Shown piece by piece: positions 21,242-34,800 of a stretch of 64,000 bases of DNA (position 1 is its first letter; each line of letters starts with the position of its first letter). Source of the DNA: Undaria pinnatifida (lineage: Eukaryota; Sar; Phaeophyceae; Laminariales; Alariaceae); NCBI GenBank assembly GCA_012845835.1, contig JABAKD010000019.1, positions 12,102,844-12,166,843 on the forward strand, written 5' to 3'. The position numbers and the translations under genes were made by a program. The notes beneath the pieces were generated by a model. That model searched no databases and was not told the origin of the DNA. It was given only the letters and a program-made list of their open reading frames with translations.

Positions 21242-24200
21242 ATGGATACCTCGCCCGAGAGAAAGAGCGAGTATGCCAAACGTGTTCTGTTTGGCGGTGG
21301 CAATGCTTCGAAAGCGGCAGGTGCGGCGGCGGCAGCGGACAGGCCGGGAGTTAGTGGAGGTGTGGGAGGCGGTACGCGAAGCGAGTCGCACTCGTCGACG
21401 TCTTCCGCCCCCAGCGTGGCTGTGTATTCCACCCCGTCTACGCCAAGGAACACCTCCAATACTTCTGGTGAGTTGTAACGCTTTTACACCGCATGCCAAG
21501 GAATGTGCTGTTTTGAACTGCAGACACGTTTTGGGGGCAAATCCCTTGAGAATGCACTTGGATGTTATGGAGTATATAACGGGGTATAGCTCCGTTAAAC
21601 CCCGTAACAGCTGAACTTGCACGAAGCTGTGACACCCACAGGGTATACATGAAGTGAAAAGTGGTTTCAGCTCCATCCACGTGTGGCGGACAAACTACTT
21701 GGAACTATGTTTGGCTATTTTTCCCCATGAGCAAGGCTGAGTCGCAATCTACAGAAACAGCAGCGGTAGATAACGCACGGGGATAGTTATCATAGGTCTG
21801 CTTCGGTGTAATTGTGCAACGTTGGGATGAATTCCTGTGACATGGGCGATGGGTCAATCGGTCGTTACCGTGTCCTCGCTCTGTCGGTGCCACCCGGGTG
21901 TGATTTCGTTACTGTTTAACGGAGGCGTGTTGATTCCGGGTTTGGTAGCACCACGCGTTGGTCACGTGGGCAGTACTGTCACGCTGTAGTACTGTTCGCG
22001 TTACGTGCACACGGTGGACTATCATTGGGAGCGCGACTGTTGTCGTTCTGCGGCGCGGCGGTAAAGCACCATGTTTGCAACTGCACCCTGGAGTTGGGGA
22101 CCTGCTGCTTTTATTGACACATGGACAGGGGTCGGCGTTTTTGCCTCAGATCTCTTGCGATTTCAGAGGGAGGAACTGACGACATCGATGAATCATTCTA
22201 GCATCGACGACCCTCGACAAAGCGGGGGGTATTGGCTTCTTGGGTCCTGTTGTACGTACCGACCTGCTGTACACTCCAAGGAGCTGTACAGAGACGCACG
22301 CAGGATTATAGTCTTCGTTATACAGCGCCTTCGCACTATAACATTGATAAGATCGCGCGTCTCGATTGTTTTTTTCATCGTGGTTTTTGGGCAGCAAGAC
22401 GGCTATTATGTATAGCTCTTGATGTTTCGAATACGCAATCTATGAGTTCGACCAATTTGAAGGTCGATACTCATCTTTGCAATCTGGGTGATAGAGATAA
22501 ATGTGCAACCGAGCGAATGTGTGCTGTACCCTCGTATTATATATTTCCTTGTCGAAGTTGCTCTTCGTGTGTCAGCGAAGGCATGATGATTCCTTTTTTG
22601 TTGGTTTCCGAAGTGTTATGCCATGTCGGTACATTATATACCATGTCGTGTTTGCTTCGCTTGTGCTAGCGAGAACCTGATGGTGCCATGACATGTTTTG
22701 GTTTTTGATGACAACAAGGCGATGATATTTCTACGTAGCGAGGAGCCGCAGACCGCCCTGGTTGTAAGTGAACTTGACTCTTGCCACTAACAAACCACAA
22801 CCGCCTGGTCTTGCCTTTTTCTTGTCCTTGACAAATACCCATTAACAACATCAATTCGTATGTTTTTCTCTTGTGCCCTTGTTCGGTTAACATGGACTCC
22901 TTTTCCTCTTGTTGTGTTTATCTATTTTCGCCCGTATCAACTCAGGTCTTGGCAGTTACATGAAAACGCCTGCGAAGGCCGTTACGTCGAACAACGCCGC
23001 GCTGTCGGTTTTCCTACGCGTTCGCCCCCCGGGGACGGTTGATGCCGATCTTGACGACCTCACCGGCCGCCGCACCTACCAGATCCTGGACGACAAAGCC
23101 ACTCTGAGGACGTTCCCGCCCCTTTCGGCCGGGCACAGTCGGACCATCAACCGCCAGGTCTGTGATTTGTTCGCGGTTAATTGGTGACGCGTGATCGGTG
23201 AATGACGGGCTTTTTATTCATTTTTCGCTAGGTACGGGATTGGTGGCAGAGAATCGGGGTGGTCGCTGATTGGCTGACGTAGATTTTTTTTTTTGTGGAG
23301 TTAGTGCGTAAGGTTTGGAGTGGGGGTGGAGTAGCGTAAGACCATCATGAGGACCTTTCGTCCGCCTATCGGCTTGGCACAGTGGGATCATCAGCCGTCT
23401 GGTCTGTGCGTGTTCATGAGTGGTCGAGTGGTCGGTGATTGGCTGACGTAGGCCTTGTTTGTTTGCGTTAGAGTATGTGCTTTAGATGGGTGTACCTATC
23501 GTAACTCGTTTGCCTCTACGTTTCTTTTGGTTGGTCGATATAGCACTTGTATATTTTAGTCCGCCTCGACGACTTTGTCGCCCTTATTCCTCTTACCTTG
23601 CAGGAAAGGAAATCGTTTTTTTGTGGTTGTTCTTGCCTGTGTAGTTGAGACAGATTCAAAAACTTGGCTGCAAGATTTTCGTCTCCCGCGTTTTTGTGCT
23701 TGACTTTTCAGGCGAAAGATTTCGGCTTCACGCGAGTCTTCAGCACCTCTGCCACCCAAAAGGAGACGTACGAGTCAACCATGCGGCCCCTCGTCGATGA
23801 CGTTTTCGCGGCCCAAAACGCTCTGCTATTTGCGTACGGCATGACCAATGCGGGGAAGACGTACACCGTGCTCGGGGAGGATGGTAGCCCTGGACTTATT
23901 CCTCAGGCACTGACGTGAGTTGTCGTCTATGCTGGTGACTGGTGTCGGTGCTGATGCTATTATTGTTGCTGTTGAGTTTTCAGTGTTTTCTGTTGTTGGT
24001 CTTGGGGATATTGGTATTGTCTGTTGGGTATCGCTGGTGGTGGCGGTGTTGTAGTTTCGATCTTGGTTTCTGCGTATGGCACGGCCATAGCGAGGGAAGC
24101 CCACACCGCTCGTGGCGAGGGCGGTAACCTTGGGCTCATTCCCCCTGCTCTTGCGTGGGTTTGTTTTGGTGGTGCTGTGGTGATGGTATGTTTCTCGAGA

Positions 24201-27200
24201 AGCTCACGTGTGTGTTAGTTGCTACAGTGGTGGTGTGGCTGTATCGCAAGTTGATGTCGGTTCTGACGCACACAGTGCACGTGAAATTTGGTTGTCCTGA
24301 ATTCATCCCCCAGGTGTTCACGTGAGAATTTGTTGCCGTTAGAGTAGGTGTGATGGTGATATTCTTAGTTGTGGCAATGTTGGTTTCGTTGCAGGGGCAG
24401 GGGCGTACTCATTTGTTTCTTGCCTTATTAATAGTCATTTGACCCTTGACCACAGACCCCTTTCGAGACAGAGCACCGTTTCTACTGTTAATAGAGACAC
24501 CTCCAACATTTGGGCGCTCGTTACACTTTTCCCATATATTACATAGCAACTGTTTTCGTATCCTATCCCCTTCCTTTTTCGCCGTGGTTCAGAGGTGACG
24601 GCGTATTCTTGTGGTGGTTGCGTTGGTTTTTTGGCCATTGACCACCCTCCCTGTTGGAGACGGGGCAGCGTTCGTACTGCTCATGTTGGTGTGGTAGACG
24701 TGGACCTTTTGTCTCCTGTTGGGGTAGTTTCAACAGTTTCTGTGGTGGATGGAGTGTTGTCGGTGTTGATCGCCGTTGGGGCTTCTGTTTGCTTACGGCA
24801 TGACCAACGCGCGGATTATTTAGAACGTTTTTGCAGAGGGTGGTAGCGCTGGCCTCAATCTCCGCGCGCTCACGTGAGTTACTGGTGCTGTTGGTGTTGG
24901 TGTCGGGGGGCTGTGTTCGTTTGGTTACTAAGGTTGTTGTTGGTCGTTGGTACTTTTTTGGCTGCCGCTTGCTGGAGTTGTGTATAGGTCGATGTGGTTG
25001 TTCATGCTCGTGCCGCTAGCTGGAGTTGTGTATAGGTCGATGTGGTTGCTCATGCTCGTTTGGGTTGATGTCTGAATGTTTAGAGGTTTCTGATGGTGTT
25101 GAAATTTGTTGTGAGAATTTTCAACGTTTTTTGTTGAAAGGGTTTCAGTCGTCCGTGTTGTCCATTTGTGCTTTTCGGCGACGGTCAGTCTTGTATTTTC
25201 GGCAATGCGTAAATTTGACCATGTTCCTACGCACGCATCCACCTACTTGTCGTTCCCTCTTCGATTAATCTTTGTTTTCACGGACACTCTTGTTTGGCAG
25301 AGACACGTTTGAACGAGTTTCGGCGATGCAGAAGGACGAGCACGAAGTTCGTGTGGAAATGTCCTTCCTCGAGATTTACATCGAAAACGTCTACGACCTT
25401 CTTGCGGCCGCCGATGCGGTGCGTTTGTTTTAGTATTTAGTTTTCCTTGTGGTTTGCTGTTGTCTTTTGGTGGTTTGTTTTTGTATTCGTTTGTATTGTA
25501 AATGAGAGGGCGTTGTCAAGGACGACCCGTAATATTTGCACGGGTATTTTTACTAGCTTTTTTTACGCATAAACGTATCTTTGCGCCATTGATGCTGCTG
25601 GCCAATCTTGCGTTTGTTGACGCATGGTACACCTCTTTGCGTCCGAAGCCAAAACGGTAGTTTTTTAGTTCTCAATGTGTTTGTCGCCTGTGTTTTTTTC
25701 TTGTTTTTGATCTTCCCCAACGAAATCAATATGCCTTTTTGCAGGATGACTGGGCCAAAGCGCGATCCGCGCTTAAGCTGGACGACCGCATGGGTGTCAT
25801 CCAGGCGCGGGATCTTTCCAAGCACGTCATTAGGTCGGCTGCAGACGGCCTCGATCTGGTCAAGAGGGCGACTGCCAACCGAAGGGTAAGCTGAAGCTGG
25901 GCCTTTGTTTTTTCATGTCTGACTGTCGTGCTGGGAGGAGTTCCATTTCTTAATTCATGGGGGCGGCCTTGAGGGAATATGCTTCGAGTTGCGACACCCA
26001 GCTTCGTAGGTGTTCCACCGCCATTTGACGGGTGGTTTCAGTTTTAGCTTTTACCTCGTCGTGTTTTTTTTTCTCCTCGTTTCGTGTGCTTCGAAGGTGC
26101 AGAAATTGATGTCTTGCATTATTATAGTATGAATCTATATTTAGTTTCAAAAAATTGCATTTGATGGGAAAAAAATCTTGGTTCAACTCATCACTGTACT
26201 GTTCGGGAAAAAAAATCTTGTCTCTCTTTTTTTCATCTCAGAGGATACGTATCCATGGGAGTATTAACATATGTTTGCTCCAACTCTTCGGGTTTCTGCC
26301 TGGGCCCGGATTATCCCCGCCCAACATCGTCGTGAACATTGCCCGCCTTGTTCGTTTGCCGTGTCATTTTCCCGGCAAAGTAGAACACAGCAGGTGGCCA
26401 TATATAGTGCGGGTGTCCGATATTGTGCGGGTGAAATCGTTCGGCACAATATAGACCCCTCTACAGTGGCAGGTTGTTATATAGTGCGGGTGCCCGGTAT
26501 AGTGCGGGTAAATTTTCGTGACACATACCCGCACTATATAGGGCCACCTACTGTATACGTTTACGGATAATATCGTTTTTTTTCACATGTTACTTGTTTG
26601 CCGTAATTTATCCTCTTCTTTTTTCTCTGTAACACAGCAGTTGTGCTGATGTTGGTTTGCTGGTACATCATCTTGACTATGTTTTTTTTTTTTTTTTCGC
26701 TGCCGTGTTTAGAGGTGAAGTGTTTAAAACACACACAATATTGTGCGTCACTGCGTTCTTCTGCCTTTGTTGCACATGCTTTCTGCTCTCGTCCTGTTCA
26801 TGGTTTTAGGTGGCGTCGACAAAGCTGAACGAGGACTCTTCGCGCTCGCACAGTGTGTGTATGGTAAGAGGGTCCACACAACCGTTTTTCCGTTTGCTTG
26901 CCGCTATGCTATTGTTTTTTCTCCAGTCGCCAACGACTATACCGCCTTTCTGACGGTTTTTCCGGTTGCACTCGAGTCTTGTTGGCTTGTAAATTGGATC
27001 GTCAGCGGAATTAGTGCCGTGCTGCCTGTTTTAGTGTGTGCATTAGGGGTTTTGATCCACAGATTTTTGCGTTGTCGGTTTGTGTCGGGTTGTTCATTTT
27101 TCTTGTCTGTTGAAAGACCCGCTTCCTCAAGTTTTAACCTTAAACCATGTTTTTTGGTAGACATTATTTGGCGGCTGAGTTTTCATACATGTAGCAGCTC

Positions 27201-30200
27201 TGGCTTTCGACACCATCCACATTTCATTGTCAAGGTTTCCAAGGTTATATTCACAACGGTATACCGCAGATCCACAGCCTCACTCTATGGACATCTAAGC
27301 CTTCGGAACTGCTCTACGTGTTGTTTTGGGATTTTTGATTGCCCAGAAAATATTGTGTATCATGTCTGCCTTTCGAGAATGTGCAGGCAGCATGAGCTCC
27401 CGCGTCGATCAGTCTGGAAAATAATTCCAGACGGGTGAGAAATTCTAAAAAAACGTTAGTAAGTGCGCCAACGGATACCTGGCTCCAGATATTCTTTAAT
27501 AACACATGTTCCCGCCTGTTTTGTTCACACACCTTATTAGGATACCTGGTTTGTATTATTCGGAACATGTTTTCTCGGCTATTTTATGGGGTATGTTCGT
27601 GAAAGCGAGAACACAAATATTTTGCTTTCTGTGTTTTCCCGGTGTCTTCCGGGATTCACAGACCAAGCTCGTGCGCGTGAAAGGCAAGGATTCCAACTTG
27701 TGGGTAGTCGCTCCGTTTATACTACTAGTGCTTCTAACTCATTACATAACATGTAAGACTTTTTACGGGTCTGATCAGTTCTCGTGAGTCAGGTCGGGTC
27801 ATGGTGACCCACCCCGACTTGCGACATTTTGCAAGCCCCTCGACCCGACCCGTGAGATTCCGAACACTTCCTGATCCGCCCCGACTCAACCTGCGAGCGA
27901 GTTTTTGAAAACCTTCTGCTCCGACCCGCGGGCCGGATCATGACCCGTGGGAACCCTTGATGCTATTTTGTTTATTTTATGCCCCGCGAATTTCTCTTGG
28001 GTATGTTCTATTTTTCTGGGAGTAGATCGACGTCGAAACAAACTCATGCTGCGCATTGACGGATGACAAACGTACTCATATTTTGTTTTCGTTGTTCTTG
28101 GCGTTTCTTGTTTTGGATATTCGTTCTTAGATCAAGCTTGTGCGCGAGAAGGGCAAGGATTCCAACTTGTGGGTGGTGGACCTTGCGGGCAGCGAGCGGA
28201 GCGGACGGACGGGTGCGGGTGCGACTAGCACACGTCAGAAAGAAGCGAACAACATCAACAAAAGCCTTAGCACCCTTTGGCACTGCCTGACGATCATGCG
28301 GTACGGTTGATTTTTTTCAGGGTACTCCTCGGTACCGGTTTTTGATGACGGTACGAAGTTTGACGGTTCTGAAGTATACGGTACTTTTTAAACGGGAAAC
28401 GGATTCTCATTTTTTGACGGTACCGATTTTGGCGGTATACGGTACGGCGAATTATGACGGGTTTTTTGTACGGTTCTGAAAATGACGGTACTTTTAAAAC
28501 AGGAGACGGTTTCTCGTTTTTTGACGGTATCTTTTGCACGGTACTGAGAAATGACGGTATCGCCTATACCCGGTACCGAACATACGATACATGTGATCAG
28601 GTGAAATTCGCTGCAGAGGAGGTTCTGGTTCTTCCGAAACGCAACCAACTGAACCAAAAATCCTACAACAAAAAAAAAAAATTACTTTAAGTTATGAAAA
28701 AATAGAAGAGGACATCAGTGAGGATCGAACTCCAGATCAAAAACTCACCGTCGTGCCCGCTACCTACTGGACTACCGGCAGTTCACAGGCGTACTTGTCT
28801 TGCCGGAACTGTTTTGACGGTATTCGCACATGGCGGTACTTTTTCGACGGTACTGCATCATGACGGTATTTTTTTGGCGGTTTTGAAAAATACGGTACTT
28901 TTTAAACGGGAAGTGGATTCTTGTTTTTTGACGGTACCGACTTTGGCGGTATACGGTATCGCGAATTTTGACGGTATTCCGCTACCGTCCCGTATCCGCC
29001 TATTACGACGGTAAAACCGTGACGGGAAAATTCCCGAGGAGTACCCTGATTTTTTTGCCCTGATGTGGTTTGTTTTGATGTCCTTTCGCGATTACGGGTA
29101 TGCCGTGGGAGTTGATTGTTGTCGAAACGACAATCATCCTGGAATTGCTGTAAAGTGGATAACGTTTTGAATGGCTCAATCGGTTGGTTCACTTGCGCAA
29201 TTTGGTAGGGCATGTCTGAAGTGTGTACCCGTAACGACATTTAGCGATAATGCGGTTGTTGCGATATTGCAACGTCTTTGTTCGTGTTAGCTTCATACGT
29301 TTCGGCTGATCGTATGACAACCGGTCGCCACGGTGGCGTATCAGGTTATCCTCGAGCATAGCATAGGTCAGTTTCGTGAGTTCGAATCCCCCCGAGTGCA
29401 TACTCGTATAAATTCGTGGGGATTTTTTCTTATGCATAAATTGACTTGCGGAAAACGCGAGGGCGTGAGTTAGCAGCAACACTCGATGAACAACCGACGA
29501 GCAGTGGGATTGCTGAACCCTATGCGCGTTAAAAATGTATGGCAAGAACCGGGGGAAAGAAGGGACGACACCTGTGACCCCGGCTTGTCCAGAAGCTGGA
29601 AAGCAGATGTGTGTGGAAATAAAAAATGATGGGATACCTCACATGTACATCTCTGACCCCGATCGTGTGCATTTTTCTATGGACAAAAGTCTGACAACTC
29701 GACCTCTCTCCCTCTTTCGTGTTTTCCTACTGTTTGGTTTTTTTTCGGCAGCGCTAACCTTCGGAAGGATGAGCCGGAGACACGGGTGCCTTTCCGAGAG
29801 TCGAAGCTCACCCACCTCTTCAAGAACCACCTTCAGGTATGTACAGTTAGTTAACCGCAGCCATATACTTGGCAAAAAGTGTTCGGTGTGTATTTTTGTT
29901 TTTGCTTTCATGCGTTTGATAGCCTGGTTGATTGTAGCGGTGAAATATATGTACGTGCTTTGTTTGCCCTCGTCAGCTCAAGGCTATCTGTTTTCACTGG
30001 TTTTTGATTCAGCTCTAGGTTCTAGGACTGATTCAGCACCCTCAATCTCTTCTTTTTGCTTGGCGCCACCAAATCTAACGAAAACTCCTTTTTAATTTTT
30101 CTATGGTTTCGTTATATTTTGTTCAGGGCCCAGCAGCGGGGAAGACGGTAATGGTGGTGAACATCAACCCGTCTACCCAAGACTTCGACGAGACTCAACA

Positions 30201-31801
30201 AGGTTAGTGTTTTTGTATATCGTCGTCATATTTGTGTACGGCACGGCCCTTTGAAACTGCGCTCATTTTCTTGATGACAAACTACTTGGGAAGTTTGTTC
30301 GATATCGTTTATATTGTTATCATGCTTGCCATTCGACAATGTATACCATAGCAGTCTTCATCGTTGATCCCTCCGGAACTCCTTCAGAAAAAACTTTGAG
30401 AAACAGAACCCAAACCTGGCAAAATTAAGGACCTCCATTCTACTTGTTGGATTCCGACTCGGAATCGATCTACTCCACCTACTATTAATAAGTGTCCTCG
30501 CTCCGTTTCGATGTTTCTCTTGTTTTGCACCTTTGATGAAAAATGTGCCGCCCTACTCTCAACGTCACTCTACGCCACTGTCTGCCCTTGCTCCACTTTT
30601 TTATCTGCCGTGTTTGTTCAGTGTTGAAGAACAGCACTATTGCGCGAGAAGTGAAAACGGTACGGGATGAGAGCGCGGCCAACCGGCAAAATGGACTGAT
30701 CAACACGCCGTATGGGTGAGCGAGAAATGACATTTTCATTCGTCTGCTTTTTCCACGTTAACAGATAGCGATCTAAAGCATCTAGATCCTAGTCGACCGC
30801 CGTGGATATGTTGTGCGTGAGGGCTACCGGGTACCTAGATGGCGTGATTTCCTCCCGGTAAACTCGTGACAGATCATGCAGATTTTTTACCGGCAATGAT
30901 CTTCAGACCCTACCGACTTTCGTTCTTACTGGTGGTTTAAACGGACAACGAGTATCCCATTCGTTTGCTGCTGTCATTAATACCTCAAAATCTGTCCACG
31001 TTTCATAATATTCTTCTTGTTGACTACTGCTCTCCAATGGTGGAAGTCAGGGTGGGAGATAGATGCCTATCGTGGATCTTATCACCTTAATGCGCGAATG
31101 AACACGCCATCATTCAACAATATATGATCTCGGGTCGCGAGCTGTATCCTCCTCCCTGACGGCCTTGACACGTCTAAAGAGGTATATAACAGAGCATTTC
31201 CATCTGTACTGGCCATGTTTTCGTCAGGTTCAACGGTCGCAAGATGGTGGTGAAGAAGCCGGCTGGCTCGCGGAGGAGTATCCACCAAGCGGTTGCGCCG
31301 AAGCTCGAGGGACTCGGCCCCCCTCCCCCTCGCACAAACGCCATGCAGGTTAGTCTCGTAGTAATTTTCTACTTTTGACCTTGTTTTTATTCCGTCAGGG
31401 CTAGTCTACGTGGTGACAACAGGCTCTGCATTTTTCTTTTTTTTTCGGTTGCCCAGGCAATTATTTATCTTCGTTTTTACTTGTTGTTTCTCATGCTCCC
31501 TTACTATTATTAGACGTAACTCAGGTCCGGGGTCACTAAGCAGGCCCTTCCCCTATCTCCGCTACGATCGGGGTACGTTCCTTTGTTTTTTTCGCGAGAG
31601 AAAGTCATCGCTTTGTTTCCTCGCGTTGACTCAGGTCGAACTGTGCTTTCCCACGCGATAAATTGCTCTCGGCAATTGCTCTCGGCAGTTGGTGTCCCCA
31701 GAACACCTCCGTATCGCGAGTTTTGAACCCCTGACTCCAACCTTAGTAGTTGTTGTTGTTGTTGTTGTGGTTGTTGTTGTTGTTGTTGTTGTTTTTGTCG
31801 C

Positions 31802-31859
<58 letters not shown>

Positions 31860-34800
31860 GTGTTGGTGTTGTTGTTTAGTGCTGGTGCATGCATGACCAC
31901 TGGACCACCGGGGCGACCAGCGACTATGTCGCGAGGTGCTGCGCTAGCTTGAGAAGATCGTAATAAACCCTGTCCGTTGTAGTTCAATGGAGTCTATTCT
32001 CACTGCACCGACAAATTTCGGCGATCAAATCCTCTGTTTCTTCTGCGCCTAACTGCACCTTGGTTTTTTTTTGTTGCGGTTTGTCGTTGTGTGATGTACC
32101 CTAGTGTTCACTTTCTCCTATCCTGTGAATTTGCCAACTGTTTTCGTGTTTTTTTGTCTCTACCTGCCTGAGCTGCAGAGCAACTAACCGAAAGCCTCTT
32201 TGCGCTTGCGGCTGCATCCACAACGTTTTGTCGTATTTTGTATTCTGCGACTCCACTAAACCTTTTGTTCTGGGTTCTGGATAGATTTCTCCCAAGCGCG
32301 AGACCTGCAGCGGTGACACTGACTGCGGCTCGGAAGGAGAGGATGAACGGGGAGATGCGGGGTACATGTCCGGGGCTGAGTCGGACAGCGGCCTGGTGGA
32401 CACGCGACAGAGCATCAACCTTGTCGTCAGGAACCTTCAGGTAGGCCTAGCTCCTCCCCCCCAGTTTTCGAGTGTATCATCTAGAGCCCCGTCTGTGACC
32501 CGTGGAGTTAAACGGCTTCGTTTTATTTTGTTGCATTTCGAGAAAGACACCGTGTCGGTCAGGCGGACATATTCGTCGACAATCCCGTTTGCAAGTTGCG
32601 TGAACGAGACCGCATCTGTCAGACCAATAGTTTCGTCGAACGCGACATGTTTTGATGATGCGTGTGATAACTTGATCGCGTGGACTACGGGGGTTATGAG
32701 GTTGTAAAATGAAGCGTGTGATGGTGTGTAGAACATCAGCCGATGCGGCTATAAGTTACCCCCGTCCGTGTTCCATGCCTTTCTTTTGTTTTTTGTCGCG
32801 TTCAGGGCGACAACGAGGCTTTGAAAAAGAAGCTGAAGGCTTCCTTGGCCGCCAAGCAGATGAGCACCAAGGACAACAAGGACAGCTCTCACGGCCACAT
32901 GGTACGTGCTAGTTGATTAGTGTCGAACGGTCAAATTTTACGCGGCGTGATTAGTTAGTGATTTTTCGTTGTGTTTGAATTTTCTGGAAGGTTGGCTAAC
33001 TCCGTAAGGTTATTGTGGAACGGCGTGGAGAATGGGTCGTTCCGGACAGTTAAATTGTAAGTGCGTTGTGATTGGGGAGTTCCTGGAGGTTAAGGCAGAC
33101 GGCCAAGCGGAAGTTTTTCGTTCCAGAGACCCCAGTTGCACTGCGGCATACCAGGTGAAACGTACCGGGTACCCGGGTACGCTGTTAATTGGTTCGTGCG
33201 CTTGTCCGCCCGTCTTTGATGTTGTTGCAGCCTATTTCGGGTGGCCCCTTGGAGCAGTACATCGCTCTTCTGGAAGAGAGAGTCAGCGCATCGGAGGTGA
33301 AGATGCAGGAGATGCGAGACGAACATCAGCTGGAGGTCCAAGAGCTAGAAGAGGAGTTCGAGGTAAACACAGGCGTTCTTATCTTCTTGTAAAATTTGGT
33401 TTGTGTTACATGCCTTTGATGCCGGAACAGGACTAGTTTACTCGAACTTTACCGTTTTCATCGATCGCACTTCTGCGCGGCAAGGTGGCGGCAACAACTT
33501 GTGTCAATCGCACCATGGACCATTCCAACCAACGCGGGCTGCTTGACTATGGAGACGATGTAGGAGACCTAACCAAGCCCATTAATCGTCATATATATGT
33601 TTTTTTTCGTGCTTGTGGTTCAGTTCGCGCCGTTTATGTTTTTTTTTTTCAATCTTTATTAACGCTTTTGAGTTTTTTTTCGTGGTGTGCAGGGCTTCGT
33701 GAAGGAAAACGGGCTGGATGGGGAGAGCATCGCTCTTGCTTTGTCCGTCTCGCCCTCTGGCATTGATGCTGCTGTTGCGCGACGCCTTCAGGAGCAGGTG
33801 AGATCCTTAGCAAAATTGTTGGTTGTCGATCGGTCTACTTTCAGCTGTGTTTGTCCAGTCAAAACATCTTTAAGAGGTATGTGAGCCTGACATGTTACCG
33901 GGTACTGGTAGTTTTTTTGCGGAAAAGTCCTTGACTTTTTTATTGTTGACGTCTGTCTGTGAAAGGCCAAGAGCGCCGTAAACCGACGTGTTTTGGCTGA
34001 TTGTGGTTGATATGTTTCCTCTCGGCACGCCTCTGACTGAACGAACTCAGAATACGAGCAAACATCATATCATCTGATACTCGTTCAAGATTCACGCGTT
34101 ACCGATTTGTTTATGTTTTTGGGCACTAGTACCCGGCTCCGTTTTCTGCATACCTGCTGCACATTACGCGCCTTTTTTTTTTCTTCTTTATGGTGCAGGC
34201 ACGCGTAGCTAACCTCCAAGCGGATCAGTGGAAGAAGGAGGCGGAAACCCTTCGCGCCAGGTTGCAGGGGGTAGAGAGTCGCATGACCCCGTCTTCGAGC
34301 AACCCTGTTGGGGTGGGACCGTCGTCGACACGGTCACCGCTCAGGCAGTCGATCGGGTCGGCGAGCCAAGGTCGCCCGTCGGTCGAGAACCGTCAGGTGA
34401 GATGTCATGTTCCACTGGTTGATAACCTCGTACCAGTGTGACAGTGGGAGTTCTAACATATTAGGCGGTGTTGCTTGATTACGGGATTGGTGTGCGATTT
34501 TTACATTCGGAACGTTTAGTACAGCCGATGGAGTTGTAACCTGTTTGGCGTTTTTGCTTCGTTGGGAGGGTACGACGAAATGTGCTCTTGTTTTTGTGCA
34601 ATCCCCGCCTTTAGATCGAAAAAAGGGTAAAATGCAGGCCCTGTTCCTGCTCCCTGGGGAAAATATGTCAAGCATCTGATTTAATCAATTTTATTCATGC
34701 AGAGCAAATTTGCCAATTTTCCAAGAGTCGCCTGTTCAGTATTACGAGTATAATACTGTGGGGGTATTACCGTTGTGCCTTCTTCGATCTAACGCTCCTT

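Noticed and set aside
26743-27438. 231-codon plus-strand open frame
   Set aside because: It lies over kinesin exon 6 and intron 6 in another reading frame and has no domain. The 18-codon exon 6 is the real coding part.
31631-31987. PolyThr and polyVal open frames
   Set aside because: They are translations of a GTT microsatellite inside a SINE copy.
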